Origin: Callorhinus ursinus
Taxonomy: Eukaryota; Chordata; Mammalia; Carnivora; Otariidae
Assembly: GCF_003265705.1 (NCBI RefSeq)
Contig: NW_020312785.1
Coordinates: 129,400,486 to 129,464,485 of the forward strand
Direction of reading: 5' to 3'
Length of the DNA: 64,000 nucleotides
The notes beneath the pieces are model-generated. The model was not told where the DNA came from, did no database searches, and was given only the letters and a program-made list of their open reading frames with translations. Below, piece after piece: positions 38,604 through 52,890 of this stretch. Position 1 is the stretch's first letter. Each line of letters starts with the position of its first letter. The translations under genes and the position numbers were made by a program.

Positions 38604-39949
38604 TATTACTATACTATTATTAACATAATAGGTCTCTTCAAATTCTTTTTCAGAAGAAGATGGGCCATCATCACATACAAATAAATGAAATAATATGTGT
38701 AGCAGTGTTATAAGCTGAACAGAGGCAGCCACACGGGAGATACAAATCCTAATGTGTAGAAGCCTATTCAGACATGGATATCATTTAGCAAAGCTGCCTT
38801 TAATGAAGGATTCTTAATGTCCTTGCAGGAATAATTCACTCAGTGAAATTTTAATCCTGAGCATACATACTCAATCGGAGTGACCCTTCTGCAAGAGGGA
38901 TGTGTAAATATGTAAACTGGCTGAGACACAGGGCTTAACCGTACTGTCTCTGAGGATGGGCCAGTGGAACTGTACATTCTGTTTCACAAATATTTATTGA
39001 GTTCTGTTCTGGTTATCTATGCTGTGTAACAAACTACCCTAAAACTTAGTGGTTTAAAACAACAGATTTTTACTGTTGCTCAGAGCTGATGGGCTCAGCT
39101 GGATGGTTCTCACTGGGGTCCCTCATACAGTTGTCCTCAAATGGCAGCAGAGGCTGGTGTCATCTGTAGGCTTCTTTACCCACATTTCTGGTGTCTGGTT
39201 TGGCACCAGATTCAGGCTTAAGAGTCACTCTGCTAAAATCTGTTGCTTAAAGGAATCACACACCCAGCCCATGTTCAGTGAGAGAGAGAGGAATAGACTT
39301 CACCTCTCCATGGGAGAGAATGAGCTGTATCTACAGGGAAGAAAGGATCTCGAGGCAGCCATCTTTGACAAGAGCTACCACAAGTTTCAACCACACATGT
39401 GATCGACACTGAAGTGACAATACTGAATGGAACATGGTCCTTCCGTTGAGGAGATGCTGGGGTGATCCCAGTCATGGAAGGGGATTGACTTATAGAAATG
39501 AAGCTCATTGTAGAGACAGATGGGACTGTGACCCCAGCACCACTCTAAGAAAAAATGGCCAGGAGAAGCAGTTCTTTGTATTTGGACCAAGAGGGACAAT
39601 TTCTTAAACAGATCAAGGATCTATAAAATATACATTTCACATTGGCTCCACTGAGGAGGGGAGACAGGTGGATAAAACAGTTGCTCTGTAAAAGTCAGCT
39701 TCCCAAAAAGAACTCTTGTTCCTGGATAACCTCACGGCCCTGACAAAAAAAAACTAATGGCGAATCATCCTGTGCCATACTTTCTTCGGTTCTTTCTGTA
39801 GATGACCAGACTGATGAAAAGCATTAGGAGCCTTTGAGCTAAAGGTGCAGCCCTGGTTTTAATCATTAGCAATAGTATCATCTTTGCTAAAGAGACCACA
39901 AGGCATAAAGAGATCTGACTGGATTTTACCATATAGAATTTGTTTCTTA

Positions 39950-40193
39950 GCTTTCAGACACAGCTCATGTCACCTCCCCAGGGAGACTTTCTGACCACCC
40001 TGTCAGAGAAGGGAAGTCTCTCCACTTCCAGTTCTCTATCACTCTGTCCCATCATGATGTTTGTTTTCCTCACTGCACATACCACCACCTGTATTCATCT
40101 TGTTTATTTAATCCTTACTGTTTTTCTCCCTCCACCAGAATAGAGCTGACTTATTCACTTCCTAGCATACAGTAGCTGCTCAATAAATGTTTT
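39950..40193 (+). mobile_element. L2 LINE 3' end
   Basis: 'CCAGGGAGACTTTCTGACCA', 'TCTATCACTCTGTCCCATCA' and terminal 'GTAGCTGCTCAATAAATG' follow L2. Confidence 0.85.
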
Positions 40194-40499
40194 TTTTTTT
40201 TTTAAACAAAAGAACAAACCTTTAGAGTCTGGAAGGAAGCACCCTTGTGACCACTGAAATGGTTTTAGTTAGACTAGTATTCATTCTCTTTTTGGAGTAG
40301 AGAAAACTGAAGTGTAAAGTTCCTTAGAAGTCCAGATGTGCCCCAAATCTTCCACTTTATTTGAAATTCAGCTCGGTCACTACTCTGAAATCAGGCCTGG
40401 AAGTGGCAAGGTCAGTTTCTGAGATGGTCAAACACCAGCTGGTGGTGGCGGGGTGGGGTAGTCCATCTGGTGAGGTGGGTGGACAGCCTGGACTTCTAA

Positions 40500-40635
40500 G
40501 CTTGGCTGCCACTTTTTAGTAGTGTGAACTTGGGTGAACTAAATAAGGCCTTTGGTTTGGTTTGCATATCTGTAAAATGGGGATAGTAATTCCAGCCTAA
40601 CCCAAAGCATTGTGAGGTCCAAAGGAGAAATGAAT
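40500..40635 (+). mobile_element. MIR SINE fragment
   Basis: 'TAGTAGTGTGAACTTGGGTG' and 'GCATATCTGTAAAATGGGGA' match forward MIR. Confidence 0.75.
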
Positions 40636-41064
40636 GGGAAGGACTTTCACAGTGGTTAGTTTTTATAAAAACATCAAACATTGATCTTCCAAGGGCCCAC
40701 AAAGGCCTGTTTTCTCTGTATATCCCCACCCCCAAACACCCTCCCTACTCCCATTCCCCTCGTCTTCCTGGACTCAAGTTCATTTATTTTAAGCTAAACA
40801 TTTTGACTTCTGTTGACATAAAAATACATTTGAGATATGGGATACTTCATCCTAGGGATTGTTCTAAAGGGGATATCTTGGGGTGAGTTTAGAGGACTAA
40901 CTACATAAATGGGCATCTGGGAGAAGAAATGGGTGTAAAAGGGGAAAGCTGACAGGTAAAGAATGTTACTGATCAGTTGATTTAAGGCTGGCCTTATTAA
41001 CAGCAAAAGCAAACAGATTAGGTGGCCTAAGAAACTACTTAAAATTTAGTGACTCACAAGCAAC

Positions 41065-41637
<573 letters not shown>

Positions 41638-42069
41638 CTAGCTATGGTCTGACATGAGACCTAGTGCCAAACTCCCAATGTCCGGCCAGCTTTTCAAAAC
41701 AAAGCTCTGGGTGAAGCTGGACAATGGGCATCCCAACCCCACAGAAGGTGACTCTAAAGAAGAAGGAAGCAGAGGGAGGTAAAATCTGTCCTACCCATGG
41801 GGTAGGTCCCAGATGAGTCTGTATTCAGTCAATATGAGACTATAGCCAATCATCTGGATTCACTCTTAGGATCTCTGTTCCTCCTCTCTTGCCCTCAAAT
41901 GGCTCTTAGTAACATGAACTTCAAATTAAAGTTCTGGAATGGTAAACAGGAGGCTAATGATCTCTTCCTCAGATAAAAAGGACCCCAACTCTTTATTAAT
42001 TCCCTCAAGTGTTCATTGGAATGAGGCTCGGCCTATTGCTCTAGTCTCTACCTGGTCTACCCTCAATGG

Positions 42070-42270
42070 TGGTTAAAGAGCCCAGGCTTTGGAATCTAGA
42101 AAGAGCTGGGTTTGAATCCTGACACTACCACATTCTAGCTGTGTGACCTCTGGCAAGTTGCTTAGGCTCTTTGAGCTTTCATTTCTTCCTGTATAAAACG
42201 GGATCAACAATCCCCCCTCACAGGGTATTCAATGTGCTAATGTACTACAAGTGGTCAGTAAATAGAGCCA
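42070..42270 (+). mobile_element. MIR SINE
   Basis: 'GAGCTGGGTTTGAATCCTGA', 'GCTGTGTGACCTCTGGCAAG', 'CCTGTATAAAACGGGATCAA': clear forward MIR. Confidence 0.9.
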
Positions 42271-42414
42271 TGACTTTTACCACTTATGCAAAAGGGACAT
42301 AAGAAGGGCAGATAACAAGAAACATCTACTTCTGGGTTATTTTCCAAAACAAAACCATTTTACCAGACTCTTAGTAACCATCAATGGAATGGAAAGGCTC
42401 AGGTTTTATGCTAC

Positions 42415-42600
42415 CGAGTCATAGTATTTTAGAACTGGAAAGAACCTTCGGTATTATCTAGCCCAACTCCCTCCTTTCACAGAGGAGGAAGTTGATCCAG
42501 AGAGATCATGACTTGCCTAAAAGTCACACAGCAAGTTCATGGCAGAGCCAAGGCAAGACCTAGGACTCCTGATTCCAGTTCTACAACATCATTGTCCTAG
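42415..42600 (-). mobile_element. MIR-like or other ancient mammalian repeat
   Basis: 'TAGAACTGGAAAGAACCTTC' plus 'AAGTCACACAGCAAGTTCAT' and a GGACTCCTGATTCCAG block form a common old mammalian pattern. Confidence 0.55.
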
Positions 42601-42849
42601 GGCCATTTCTTGATGAAGGTGTGACCTGGTAGGAAAAGAAAAAAAGCAAGCATAGCAGGAGGAAGAGAACCAAAAGTACTCAGCTAATCCACAAACAGAA
42701 TAATGAAACCCCAGGTCATCCAGGTTGGATTGGATCATCCAAATCCCGTGAATGATGGCAAATGTGGGAAATGTGAATGAGCCCCATTAGGTCACTTTGG
42801 TTCCCTTATTAAAGGGGGGATGAGGAATGGACTCTACTCATAGCCTCCT

Positions 42850-43050
42850 TTCCCAAATGCTTCCTCTATGCCAGGGATTGTGGCATTTGACATGCATTAT
42901 CTAATTTAGTCCTGAAAACAACTTGCAAGGTAGGCGATGATTTCACCGAGGGGAAACCCGAGGTTAGGTCTGATGGTCACACACAGCTAGTAAGTGGCAG
43001 ATACGGGACTCCCAACAGTTTTTCTGATTATAAAGCCTGAGCTCTTATAA
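42850..43050 (-). mobile_element. MIR SINE
   Basis: 'GACATGCATTATCTAATTTA' and 'CACACACAGCTAGTAAGTGG' are reverse MIR landmarks. Confidence 0.8.
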
Positions 43051-43412
43051 TGCCTTGCAGGGCGCATTCAAAATTAATTTCCACCCAGGCCAGATTAACA
43101 CTGAGCTTTTTTAACCTTATAAACATTCCTATTTTTAACTTCTCAATCAAACAATGATATGGACACAACAGTAACCGTCCCTTATGGTGACCCATCTAAA
43201 TATTTGGTTCTAGTCAATCATTTTCACATATCCTTATCAGGCATATTGTTGGCAATGGCTAAAAATCTTTAAAAGATGAAGACAACACACTCAGCTAGAA
43301 GTGGGGATTAACCCAGGATTTCCAGCCTAAACCCTTCACACAACCCTCCTTCTTTTTTAAAGATTCCCCATTCTGTCTACTTTATTGGGCAAAGCAGGAC
43401 ATTTCACAGACT

Positions 43413-43435
43413 TTTTGTTGTTGTTGTTGTTGTTC
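43413..43435. repeat. (TTG)n microsatellite
   Basis: About seven TTG units. Confidence 0.85.
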
Positions 43436-44360
43436 TAGCTCAGAGTACCCTGTTTCTCACATAAATGTGAGCTGTGATTATTTCCTCTTTCCTGAGGAAA
43501 ACCCTCATTGCATTCTTTTCTTCTTTCTTTCCTTTTTTTTTTTTTTTGCTTTCTTTTTCTTCTTCTTTTTAAACTAAAAGTTGGAAATTTTCATTGAGGT
43601 GCAGAACACTTATGCCAATAGAAACCATTAAGCCTGATGCCTGGCAAAACGGAGGCCACACATTCTGAATGACACAATTCTTACTTTATTATTAGATTAA
43701 TTAAAGTGACTGGTGTAAATCCCTTGCACGGTGCGGGAAGAAGAGACTCCAGTGGCTAATCTCACCACCATATGCTGTGGCACTTTGAAAATTGGGTAGG
43801 AGGACTGGAGCTTAGAATGTTTTTATGGGCTAAAAATATAACAAACAACCAACGGCAGGATGACTCATGCGATAGCACTCGACTTCACATTCTTCAAAAA
43901 TTACTGAACATGATGTTTTCTGCCAGTGCCCCATCTCCAAAAATGTCCACAAAATAAATTCCTGTCTCTGCTTTTGAAAAGTATCAGGACTAGTCCATGA
44001 GGCTCTCACCACACGAATGTCATACATAAAACTATGCCTTATCAAGGGGACTGGACATGACCGCTCATTCGTAATCTGTTGTGAACAGAGTATTGCTGAC
44101 AGTCCTGCAAATGTGATAAGGATAATTGAATCACTCCCCCTCACGTGTAATCTGGATACTTTGAGAGTTAGAAGTTGATAGGGAAGGGGTAGGATGGAAA
44201 CCCACCCAGCAGTAGCTGGAAGTGAGGGGTCTGTGGGAGCGCTAGGTATCTTCTCTCTACCTACATGGGTTCCTGCTTTCTTTTCTGCCTGGTTGATCTC
44301 CTTGAATCAGATCTTTCCCCAATGAACACTCCTTGAATATGAAACAAAGGAAGAAGATTA

Positions 44361-44513
<153 letters not shown>

Positions 44514-45374
44514 CTACATGGGAAAGAAAGACCCAAGACAGCAGTTTCATGTTTTCTAGAAATAAATGACTCCAGAATGTTGTGTCCATATAACTGTGAT
44601 GGATAGTTTTGGACCTTACCTGTGTACGGGCCTGTAGCTCCTACCTATTCACATATAGGACAATTAGCCCAAACTGAATCTAAAGAATTCTAAATCGGAG
44701 CTGAAGGAAATGTCTAGGCCTACAGACAGAGTCAGTATCTTTTTGGCATTTAGTAAGGAAAAGAAGTTAATGGGAAAATCTAGTGTTCATTTTTATTTTT
44801 TCTAAACACTGAGTAATATAAATAAATTATATTATTTCATTTCATAGAGTGCCGTAATTGTGTCGTTAAGTTAAGCTGTTAAGTTAAGAAGAACCTTGCT
44901 ACACTTTGTACTGGAGAATAAAGGAGCTGGATACTTGTGATACTCAGTTAATAATTCAATTATTTAGTAATTAAACAGCCTTTAGAGATTTAGTTTAGTT
45001 CTTGTTTTTAACTCTTGAAATGCCCATGGCCAGCTCAGATAACCCTTGAAACAATAGTACTTGGGGAGTAGAAAATTCAAGACTCTCTGCCCAATTTTTC
45101 TCAGTGCTCACTGCATTAGGGTTTTTCCTTTCATAGTGCTCTTCCTCTCCAGTTGGTAGACATACTCCCTGAGGTTCAGTAGGGGTCTTCCTTTCTTAAG
45201 GCATGGGAGAGGGCCACCGTAAAGGCTGCTGAGGATGCCATGTAGTCCAGGTTTAGGTGACATAAACCTTCTCAAAGGGGTGTTCTAGCAGAACCTTCTT
45301 GGACATGGTACTCCTGTCTTGGCAATGGTGCTTCTGTATTGTAGCACTCATGATGGCAGAAAGCGTGCCCTTAC

Positions 45375-45590
45375 TGTAAGGGGCACATTGCAAAGTGCTG
45401 TAGACACCTTCCATATCCTCTGTCTCTTCTACAACCTTATGAAGTAGGTACTCTTAACATCTCCACGGTAGGTATTAAAAAACTAAGCCTCTGACAGGTT
45501 AAATCACTTGCCCCAAATCATGTGGTAAGTACACTGGGAACTCAGCCTAGAGCTGAGGAGTCAGACTCCAAGTCTTATTTACCTAATTGC
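45375..45590 (-). mobile_element. MIR SINE
   Basis: 'ACAACCTTATGAAGTAGGTA', 'GACAGGTTAAATCACTTGCC' and 'GGAACTCAGCCTAGAGCTGA' follow reverse MIR. Confidence 0.75.
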
Positions 45591-46900
45591 TTATATGATA
45601 TAAACTGAATCCAATTTTACTGTATTATTTAAATGTTTTAGAGGAACAGATTATAAATAGCACCCCCCCCCGCCTTTATCTGTTTTAGTAGACTAGCAAG
45701 GCAAAAACAAATGTTGAAGGATACTGTCTACTCAAGCTTAAAGGGACTTCTAACTTTGTTACATAAATAGGGACTGACATACCAGTTGGCCTAGATTAAA
45801 GCCAAATTTGAATGATCCTATTTAACTTTCCTTGGCTTTGATTAGGTACATATACCACTTGCATATTCACTCAGACATAAGAGCTCTCTACCTTATAATG
45901 AAAAAGTCAAAGGTAGAATTTTATATTGGGCAAAGCAGGATAAAACAGAAAAATGACAGCCATGACTGAAACTAACGAACTTGATTGGGGACATGTGAGT
46001 AAATCCCTTATCATTTCTAATGTTCAAGGTCTAACAGGAAAACGGCTGCATTATTATTCGGGTTTTGTATCCTTAAACACTTACATCCATTAGTTTGAAT
46101 GATGTTGCTATCGTGTTATAAGATTCACTCAATCACACATGGGCAGGTCTTTTCATGCTGGCAGTGCGTTTCCCTGGGTATTCAAGGTGGGCTCATTCTG
46201 CTAGAGCATGAATGTCAGGGCATGCCACAGCACTGAAAGACAAGCTGCCCTGTGAACCTCCCTACTCTACCTCTGCGGCCCTCTCTCCAACCCACCCTTC
46301 ATGGGTCATCCCTGCCTGGAGAGCAAAAAAACCCCTAGAGATTCCTGGCAAGAAGACATGTGTCATAGACAGGGAGGAGAGCGGCTGGGTAGCATACCTC
46401 CTTCTGGAGAAGGCAGAGTTTCCCCAGAGGTGGCAGCACCAAAGTCCAGGGCATCAGGGAGAATGTGTGCTGCTAGGAGGATAGGAAAGTTGTTGGGGGA
46501 GACCCTTTTCTCACACATACTTGGACGCTGACTCATGTTCTAGAAGCGGGGAGCAGACCAAAGAGTCCGACAATGCTAAGGAGAGAAGGAGCTATGGTAC
46601 ACCAGACACTGGAGTAACATTCATTTTTCTAAAAAGGCTACTCTGTGAGCCTTTAAATGGAATGAATGAAATAATTTATACTTTGCTTATGTTGAGAAAG
46701 GTGTTGGGGTAGCAGGCTCTGCTATTCATAGTACCATCTTTTCTATGGCTTCTCTCTGATGGACTTTTCTCGGGTGCTTCATGGACCAAGTCCCCTTTAA
46801 GATGTTGGCTTCCCCTAAGTTATAATAAAAGGATATTTGACACATGATGAGGGATCACTTCATTTGAGTAAATGTAAAGGTGCTAGATCCCTTACTTTTA

Positions 46901-47116
46901 TTATTATTATTTTAATTTTTATTTTTTAAAGATTTTATTTATTTATTTGACAGAGAGAGACACAGGGAGAGAGGGAACACAAGCAGGGGAAGTGGGAGAG
47001 GGAGAAGCAGGCTTCCCACTGAGCAGGGAGCCCGATGCGGGGCTCGATCCCAGGACCCCGGGATCATTGACCTGAGCCGAAGGCAGACGCTTAACGACTG
47101 AGCCACCCAGGTGCCC
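46901..47116 (-). mobile_element. CAN-type SINE with target-site duplication
   Basis: Full-length reverse copy. The 18-bp near-perfect direct repeat CTAGATCCCTTACTTTTA / CTAGATCCCTTAATTTTA is at 46883-46900 and 47117-47134. Confidence 0.95.
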
Positions 47117-48780
47117 CTAGATCCCTTAATTTTAAAAAGTGACAAAAATTAACTTCTGGAAGTGAACCGAATAGAAAATATTTAATATAGTCTACCTACA
47201 AAAATCTTTTTAGAGGTGAGCTAACAAAAGACATGTCCCAGGGACTAAGTAAGGCCATGTATTTCATTAATTATTTGTTGGTGAGGAGAGGTTTTGCTTT
47301 TATTAATCAACATCAGACATGTTTCTCTGTATTTTGAGAAGAACTGGATCCACTTCTTAGTGGTCTGAGATGATGCCCTGATTAGTGTGATAAGGAGCTA
47401 AGTGTCAATATTTGGGCAACTGCTATAAGCTATGAATCTTTCTTAAAAAAATAGTTTGTTGTGGGGAAGTATCAACATTCTTTCTATAAAAGACTGGCTC
47501 ATCAAAACAGACAGAACAGCTCCAAAAGATTTTTGCTGTCTTCAGGGCAAAAATGGGCAAAAAAGACATGTACACTGCAAGTGTGGGGTAGAAATATTTT
47601 TAAAGGGCCAGTTTGAATAAACAGTATGTGAAGCATAAACTTTTTTATCTTTGGCCACTCTTAAAAACTGTGTTTCACTTGAAAAACTCCATTGTCTTTT
47701 TCTAAGATACGTTGTCTTTATATTAAATGCATGATCTGCATAATTACCCCAGGAAAGCTGCTTTCTGATTTTATGATGGAGGCAATTCTAGAAACAGGAT
47801 TCTGATCTGAGATAAAGGGACAGAGGCTGAAAAAAATCTAGCTTTTTGCTACATGATTTCTTCTTTTAGGTAAACCTCAGTTGAATCAGGACCCAAACAT
47901 GCTGTGATCTTGGAAAAAGAGGCTAATGGATTTCCTGATCATCATGAAGACATACATGAGGCAGGGACACGGGTTAATGGGCTTGATTCTCCATTTGTTT
48001 AAGTCAATCACTAATAAGCATTAAGTTCTCTGTAAGGCACATTTGGTCTTTAGAGTCACTTTGGGAGTTGAGTATTAAATGGAATTTTCATTAGAGTCTC
48101 TCCCAGAATTCAAAATTTACCATTAGGAACTGATTTGAAAGAATCTCAATGCTCAATGCTACATAATCAGGTAGGCAAAGCTTTATGAATTGGAGCTGCT
48201 TTAGAAAAAAGGTCTGTTTGAATTACTGAGCTTATAGAGAGAGTATATCTAAAGTAATACAGTGTTATTACTTCCAAATCAAGCCAATAAAACTGTGCTT
48301 TCAAGAGACAGTCTGCAAGTCCCCCAATTAATAAACAGTCAGGACTTACTTGTATTTGGTTCCATTAAACTCCTTAAGATTATTTTCATGGATGTAATAG
48401 CAATATTTAGTACAATCTTTTTTAAAAGGTACAAATTCCAGATCAAAGGTGTCTGGATGAATGAGAGCACACTACATCACATTACAAAAATCTTGCAGAT
48501 ACAGGGCCTTGGGAACTTAGAAACGCCCTGATGTGTCCTGATTCCCATGGCTGTATCATTTCAACACTTACAGCAGGCTTCTGCTAAGTGTTTCCGAATT
48601 TCATGCAAAAAAGCTAGGGTATTTGCATGGAAAATCTTCCATTAAGAAATGGGGCACCTTACGTTGAAACCAAGCTACCATGCTGATTTTTGGGGTTCAG
48701 GGTCAAGGGTTAGGAGGAAACGGGGGTAGTTGAAGGAGGGGAACAGAGAGGAGGAGGTGAGGTGGGTGACGGAGGGAAGA

Positions 48781-48932
48781 CTGAATTGTTTTATGCAGTT
48801 TAATACAATCTTTGCCTTAGGATTTACATCTTGGGATCATTTGGTTTTAAATATAAAAAGTAAATAAAACATTTAGCAAGTAAACATTTAAGAAGTCTTT
48901 CCCTGACTTAATATACTTCCTCATTTATAAAA
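48781..48932. repeat. Duplicated segment, copy A
   Basis: About 150 bp that recur at 49972-50122 in the same orientation at roughly 80% identity by eye, with shared blocks 'AGTCTTTCCCTGACTT' and 'ATATACTTCCTC'. Both copies are preceded by a purine-rich stretch. I do not recognise it as a named repeat. Confidence 0.8.
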
Positions 48933-49748
48933 CATTAGCTGAACGCTGGATCTAGCACTGGGTTGAGCTTTATTTGTTTTTATAGTAGACTTTATTTTCT
49001 AGGCTAGGTTGTTGGACCAAAAGATATTTGCCAGAAAGTTCATCTTAATTTTGATGATGAAGAGTGTAAGTAGGCAAATTTAGGCTCACTTTCGGGAAGT
49101 GAACTGTTGATCATGGGTGTATTCTTGTCAAGAATCTCCTGTAGATGGGTCTGTAGAGCATAAAATTAGCTGATGGATGTCCAGAATTCACTTACTGGCT
49201 GAAGGCTGTGCAGAAAGCCAATTTGGATAATTTCAGAACATAATTGAATCTAAGTAGCCTCAAAGATACTCTCTAATGGAACCCTTAAAAGTGAGCATAT
49301 TAAAAAAATAAACAAAAGTGGGCATATTTACTCAGATTAATAGCGTGTGGTAGAGTACATTCTGTGTCCTTAACCACTGGAGATAAAACAAGAGGAGAAA
49401 TTGTTATTTCTTGGGCTAATATATTATAAAATATCTATGCATTTTTAAATTCACAGAGGGAATAGTAATTTCTTTTCATCTTATTAGTTCTCTCCCTGTC
49501 TTAAAAGCCAGACATTACACTCTTGCAAATCCATTTAGTTATTGTTGATTTGGGGAAAAAAATTCAGTTCTTAAACATGCCAAAAGTTGAGGAGGACAGC
49601 CAGACACAGGCTGTGGATGATCACAGGCCGTGAATGTTGGAATTTGGTTCTAATTTGAACTTAAACGTCATGTTGCATTCTGGTGGAAACCTGGGAGGGG
49701 GACTAGAGCTGGGCTGAGCTCTGAGCTCACTGGTCCCAGGGCAATTAC

Positions 49749-49849
49749 CTTGCAGCCTTCACACGTGATGCAGCGGTAGTGATACCCAGTGGCTTTGTCA
49801 CCACACACTACACATAGCTCGTCCTTGTCTAAATAACTGGGGATGTACC
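49749..49849 (-). CDS. THRB: THRB coding exon: first zinc finger of the DNA-binding domain
   Basis: THRB is a nuclear receptor that binds thyroid hormone (T3) and regulates genes through thyroid response elements, usually as a heterodimer with RXR. This 101-bp exon starts with two bases that complete Gly-95, then encodes residues 96-128 (human TR-beta-1 numbering), from [12 protein letters not shown] to CEGCK. Cysteines 107, 110, 124 and 127 hold the first zinc. The P-box CEGCK that reads the half-site closes the exon. The acceptor is ttcacag|GG and the donor AAG|gtaatt; the exon ends in phase 0. It is the first exon common to the beta-1 and beta-2 isoforms; the isoform-specific 5' exons are not in the window. 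The 101-bp length and phase match the vertebrate gene. Confidence 0.97.
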
Positions 49850-49971
49850 CTGTGAAGAAGGAAAAAAGAGGAATGTGAGGAGAAAATATCGCGCTAAAGT
49901 CAAAGACACACCATAGCCTGGCAGAGGATAAAAGGAGGACAGGAGATAAAGCGCATGAGGGAGGAGGCAGG

Positions 49972-50122
49972 ACCAAATTGTTTTATACACTTTGATCCAA
50001 CTTGTGCTTTAGCGTTTACATCTTGTCATCCTTTAGTTTTAAATACAAAAGGTAAATAAAATATTTAACAAGAAAAACTTTGAAGTCTTTCCCTGACTTC
50101 ATATACTTCCTCTCGTATCTTA
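49972..50122. repeat. Duplicated segment, copy B, just upstream of the first zinc-finger exon
   Basis: Partner of 48781-48932, offset 1190-1192 bp. It lies about 120 bp beyond the exon's acceptor site, so the two copies flank the exon. No exon copy is seen at the matching place beside copy A. Confidence 0.8.
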
Positions 50123-51717
50123 CACTTATCCGCTGTATTCTCCCATACGTATAGAGTTGGATAGGAGGCCCAGGATTTCAGAATGCCTTAGAAATAGGTG
50201 TGGTCATTCTTGCTCTGCAGGTGGGAATATATCTGAAGGCTGTTGGAGCCAGTGAATCATACAGAGAGGCCAAGATTTGAGACATCTGGAGTGCTCTGGG
50301 GTCTGGAGAACATAGTCTCTTTTGCAAGCCTTTTTTTCAGAATTTTTTCTTAGAAGACTGGATCCACTTTGGAATCAAGGCACCATGCAATAAATTCAGA
50401 AAACTTTACAGCTCGGAGATCATCAACTACTTTTGAGGCGAACAGACTTTCAGAGGTTTGTCTGGCGTTCCTGAGGGTCACACTAGAAATTAAAGCAGAG
50501 ATCTTCTAACCAGATCTCCTAACTTCTAGTATAAGTAATGCTTGTCTTTTTCTAAAAATAGACAGTTAACTTTAAGTAGAATGAACAAAGCCATCTAAAA
50601 AATATCTTTTGGTAAACTTGTGCCGTTATGAGACAAAACCCAACAATTCTGGGTGATGTGAAATAATGGAGGCTCTATTTATTAATTAAAAAAAGAAAGT
50701 CCAACCATGATAACTCTCTTTGTTAGTGTACTCTTGGTTTATTAGTTTAAATTCTTTGACCCAGGAAACTAAAGTTTAAAAACCAAACAGAAGCAACCTA
50801 CTTCCCACCGGTCTTTGCCTCTTCCCCTTCACTTGTAGACAATGTCCAAACACAAGAAACTGATTCTAAGGGGCAAATTCAGTTTCATATGGTATCAGTG
50901 GTTTACCATTGAAGCACATATCTTTAGATGAGTGCAGAAATCAAAATAAGGTCTGCTTTGTCGGGATGTGGAGAAGGGAAAGGCTGAGAAAACAAAATCA
51001 TTCCTTTCCCAGATCATGGCCCCTTATGAAGTTCTTTGACTTGGTAAACTCTTACGGTTTCAATAAAGATTAGCCAGGGTGAAATGACAGATGATTTATT
51101 GTATGCTCTACCATGACATTTTCTTATATCTTTTATTAAACTAGGTCACAGAGGGTTTACATTTCAGAAAAAAATCCACAAAGAAAACAGAAGAAAATGA
51201 GTCCTTTTCACAATTTCTTAGAAATTACTTTGCTCAGACTTTATTTTAGAAAAATGGCCCTTCTTGGGAGGGAGACAAATGACTTCAGAGTGAGATCCGG
51301 TAATGTACAGGATTATCTTCTTAAATATCACAGCTTTTCTTAGTTTACTTTTGCATCATGCAAACCATGAGTCATCTGTTGAATTCACTTCAAGAGTTTC
51401 AAAACTTCCATCAGACATTTTTAAAAAGAGCATTCTGGGAGGGATTGGGACAGAAAATAAGGGGACTGGAATGATTTGTGTGTTTATTCAATCATTCATC
51501 TATTCATAAATTCAGAAAACATTTATTTAGCATGTACTATGTATGCGCTTAGCACTGTGCTTGGTGCTGAGAATATAAAAACAACTAAGGCATGGTTTCT
51601 TCCCTTGGTAGGCGCGCACGTGTAGGAAACTGAGTTCTGTACTTCCAGTCCTGGTCATTCCTCAACGAGAGAAGAAAAGGTGAAGATGAAGGAAAGAACA
51701 TGAAAGATGCTGAACAG

Positions 51718-52440
51718 CACCACAAGGAAATGCAAAGCCCAAACCACAATGAGACACCACGTAACATCCTCTAGTATGGTTATAATAAAAATGGTGGACA
51801 ATAACAAATGTTGGTAAGGATATGGAGAAATCTGAACCTTTATATGTTGCTGGTAAGAATGTAAAATGTGCCTTAGAAAATAGTTTGGCAGTTCCTCAAA
51901 AGGCTAAACATAAAGTTACATATGACCCAGCAATTCCACTCCTAGGTGTGTTCCCAAGAGAACTGAAAATACATGTCCACACACAAACCTGTACAGGAAT
52001 GTTCAAAGCAGCATTATTCATAATATCCAAGGGATGGAAACAACCCAAATGCCCATCAAATGATGAATGGATAAACAAAAGGTAGTACATTCATACAATG
52101 GAATTTATTCAGCTGTGAGAAGGAATGAAGTACCCAGATGTTGTATGATTTCATTTCTATGAGATGTCTAGAATAGGCAAATTCATAGAGAAAGAAATTG
52201 GATTAGTGGATGACAAGGCCTGGAGGGAGGGAGTAATGGGGAGTAACTGCTAATGGGTACAGAGTTTCTTTTCATGGTGACAAGAATGTTCTGGAATTGT
52301 ATAGTGTTGATGGTTGCACAACTCTGAATATACTAAAAACTACTGAATGGAAAACCATTGTTTTTCATGGATATGTTTTGTGCACTTTCAGTGTGTGAGG
52401 TCTATGGTATGTGGAATATGTTTCAATAAAGCTGTTACTA
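51718..52440 (+). mobile_element. LINE-1 3' end, old
   Basis: 'ACAATGAGACACCACGTAAC', 'CAGCAATTCCACTCCTAGGT', 'AAACAACCCAAATGCCCATC' follow L1 ORF2 end and 3' UTR. A short open frame at 51822-52085 is an ORF2 remnant. Confidence 0.88.
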
Positions 52441-52654
52441 CAAAAACAAAGAAATGAAGGAAATAAAAGAGAATGGTTGCATCTGACAAACATTTGTGTG
52501 TGTATACTATGTGCCAGGCAGTGTGCTAAGGATCTAAAGATGGCTAAGTTTCAATTCTTGGGGAAGTTTTCTGTGCGGTGGGGAAAAAGACAATAACAGA
52601 TCATCTGCATATAATGTGGAAGGCACTAGGATAGTGCTATGTCCAGAATCACAG

Positions 52655-52890
52655 AGGGGAAACCCTTTGAGAAGCCTTCCTGCCTACCCCCCCAGCTCAA
52701 GTCTAAACTGGGTACTCCCATATCTCCTTGTGCTTCCTCAATAGTAGTCCTTTTATACCTATATTATAACTACCTGTGAATTCTTTCTTCCCTTTGACCA
52801 TAATCTTTGATTCACTATAGGTTTGTACAGTTCCAGCTAGAGGGCAGGGCTCAAAACATTCATGCTGAAACCCCAGTGTCTAACACCTGC
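52655..52890 (+). mobile_element. L2 LINE fragment
   Basis: 'TGAGAAGCCTTCCTGCCTAC', 'TGTGCTTCCTCAATAGTAGT' and a GGGCAGGGCTCAAAAC block follow L2, diverged. Confidence 0.55.

Larger units (their letters stand above)
44514..49748 (-). other. THRB: THRB intron between the two zinc-finger exons
   Basis: 5235 bp with GT and AG ends. It contains a MIR at 45375-45590, a CAN-SINE at 46901-47116 and one copy of a duplicated block at 48781-48932. The remainder is AT-rich sequence in which I see no exon or RNA gene. Confidence 0.9.
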
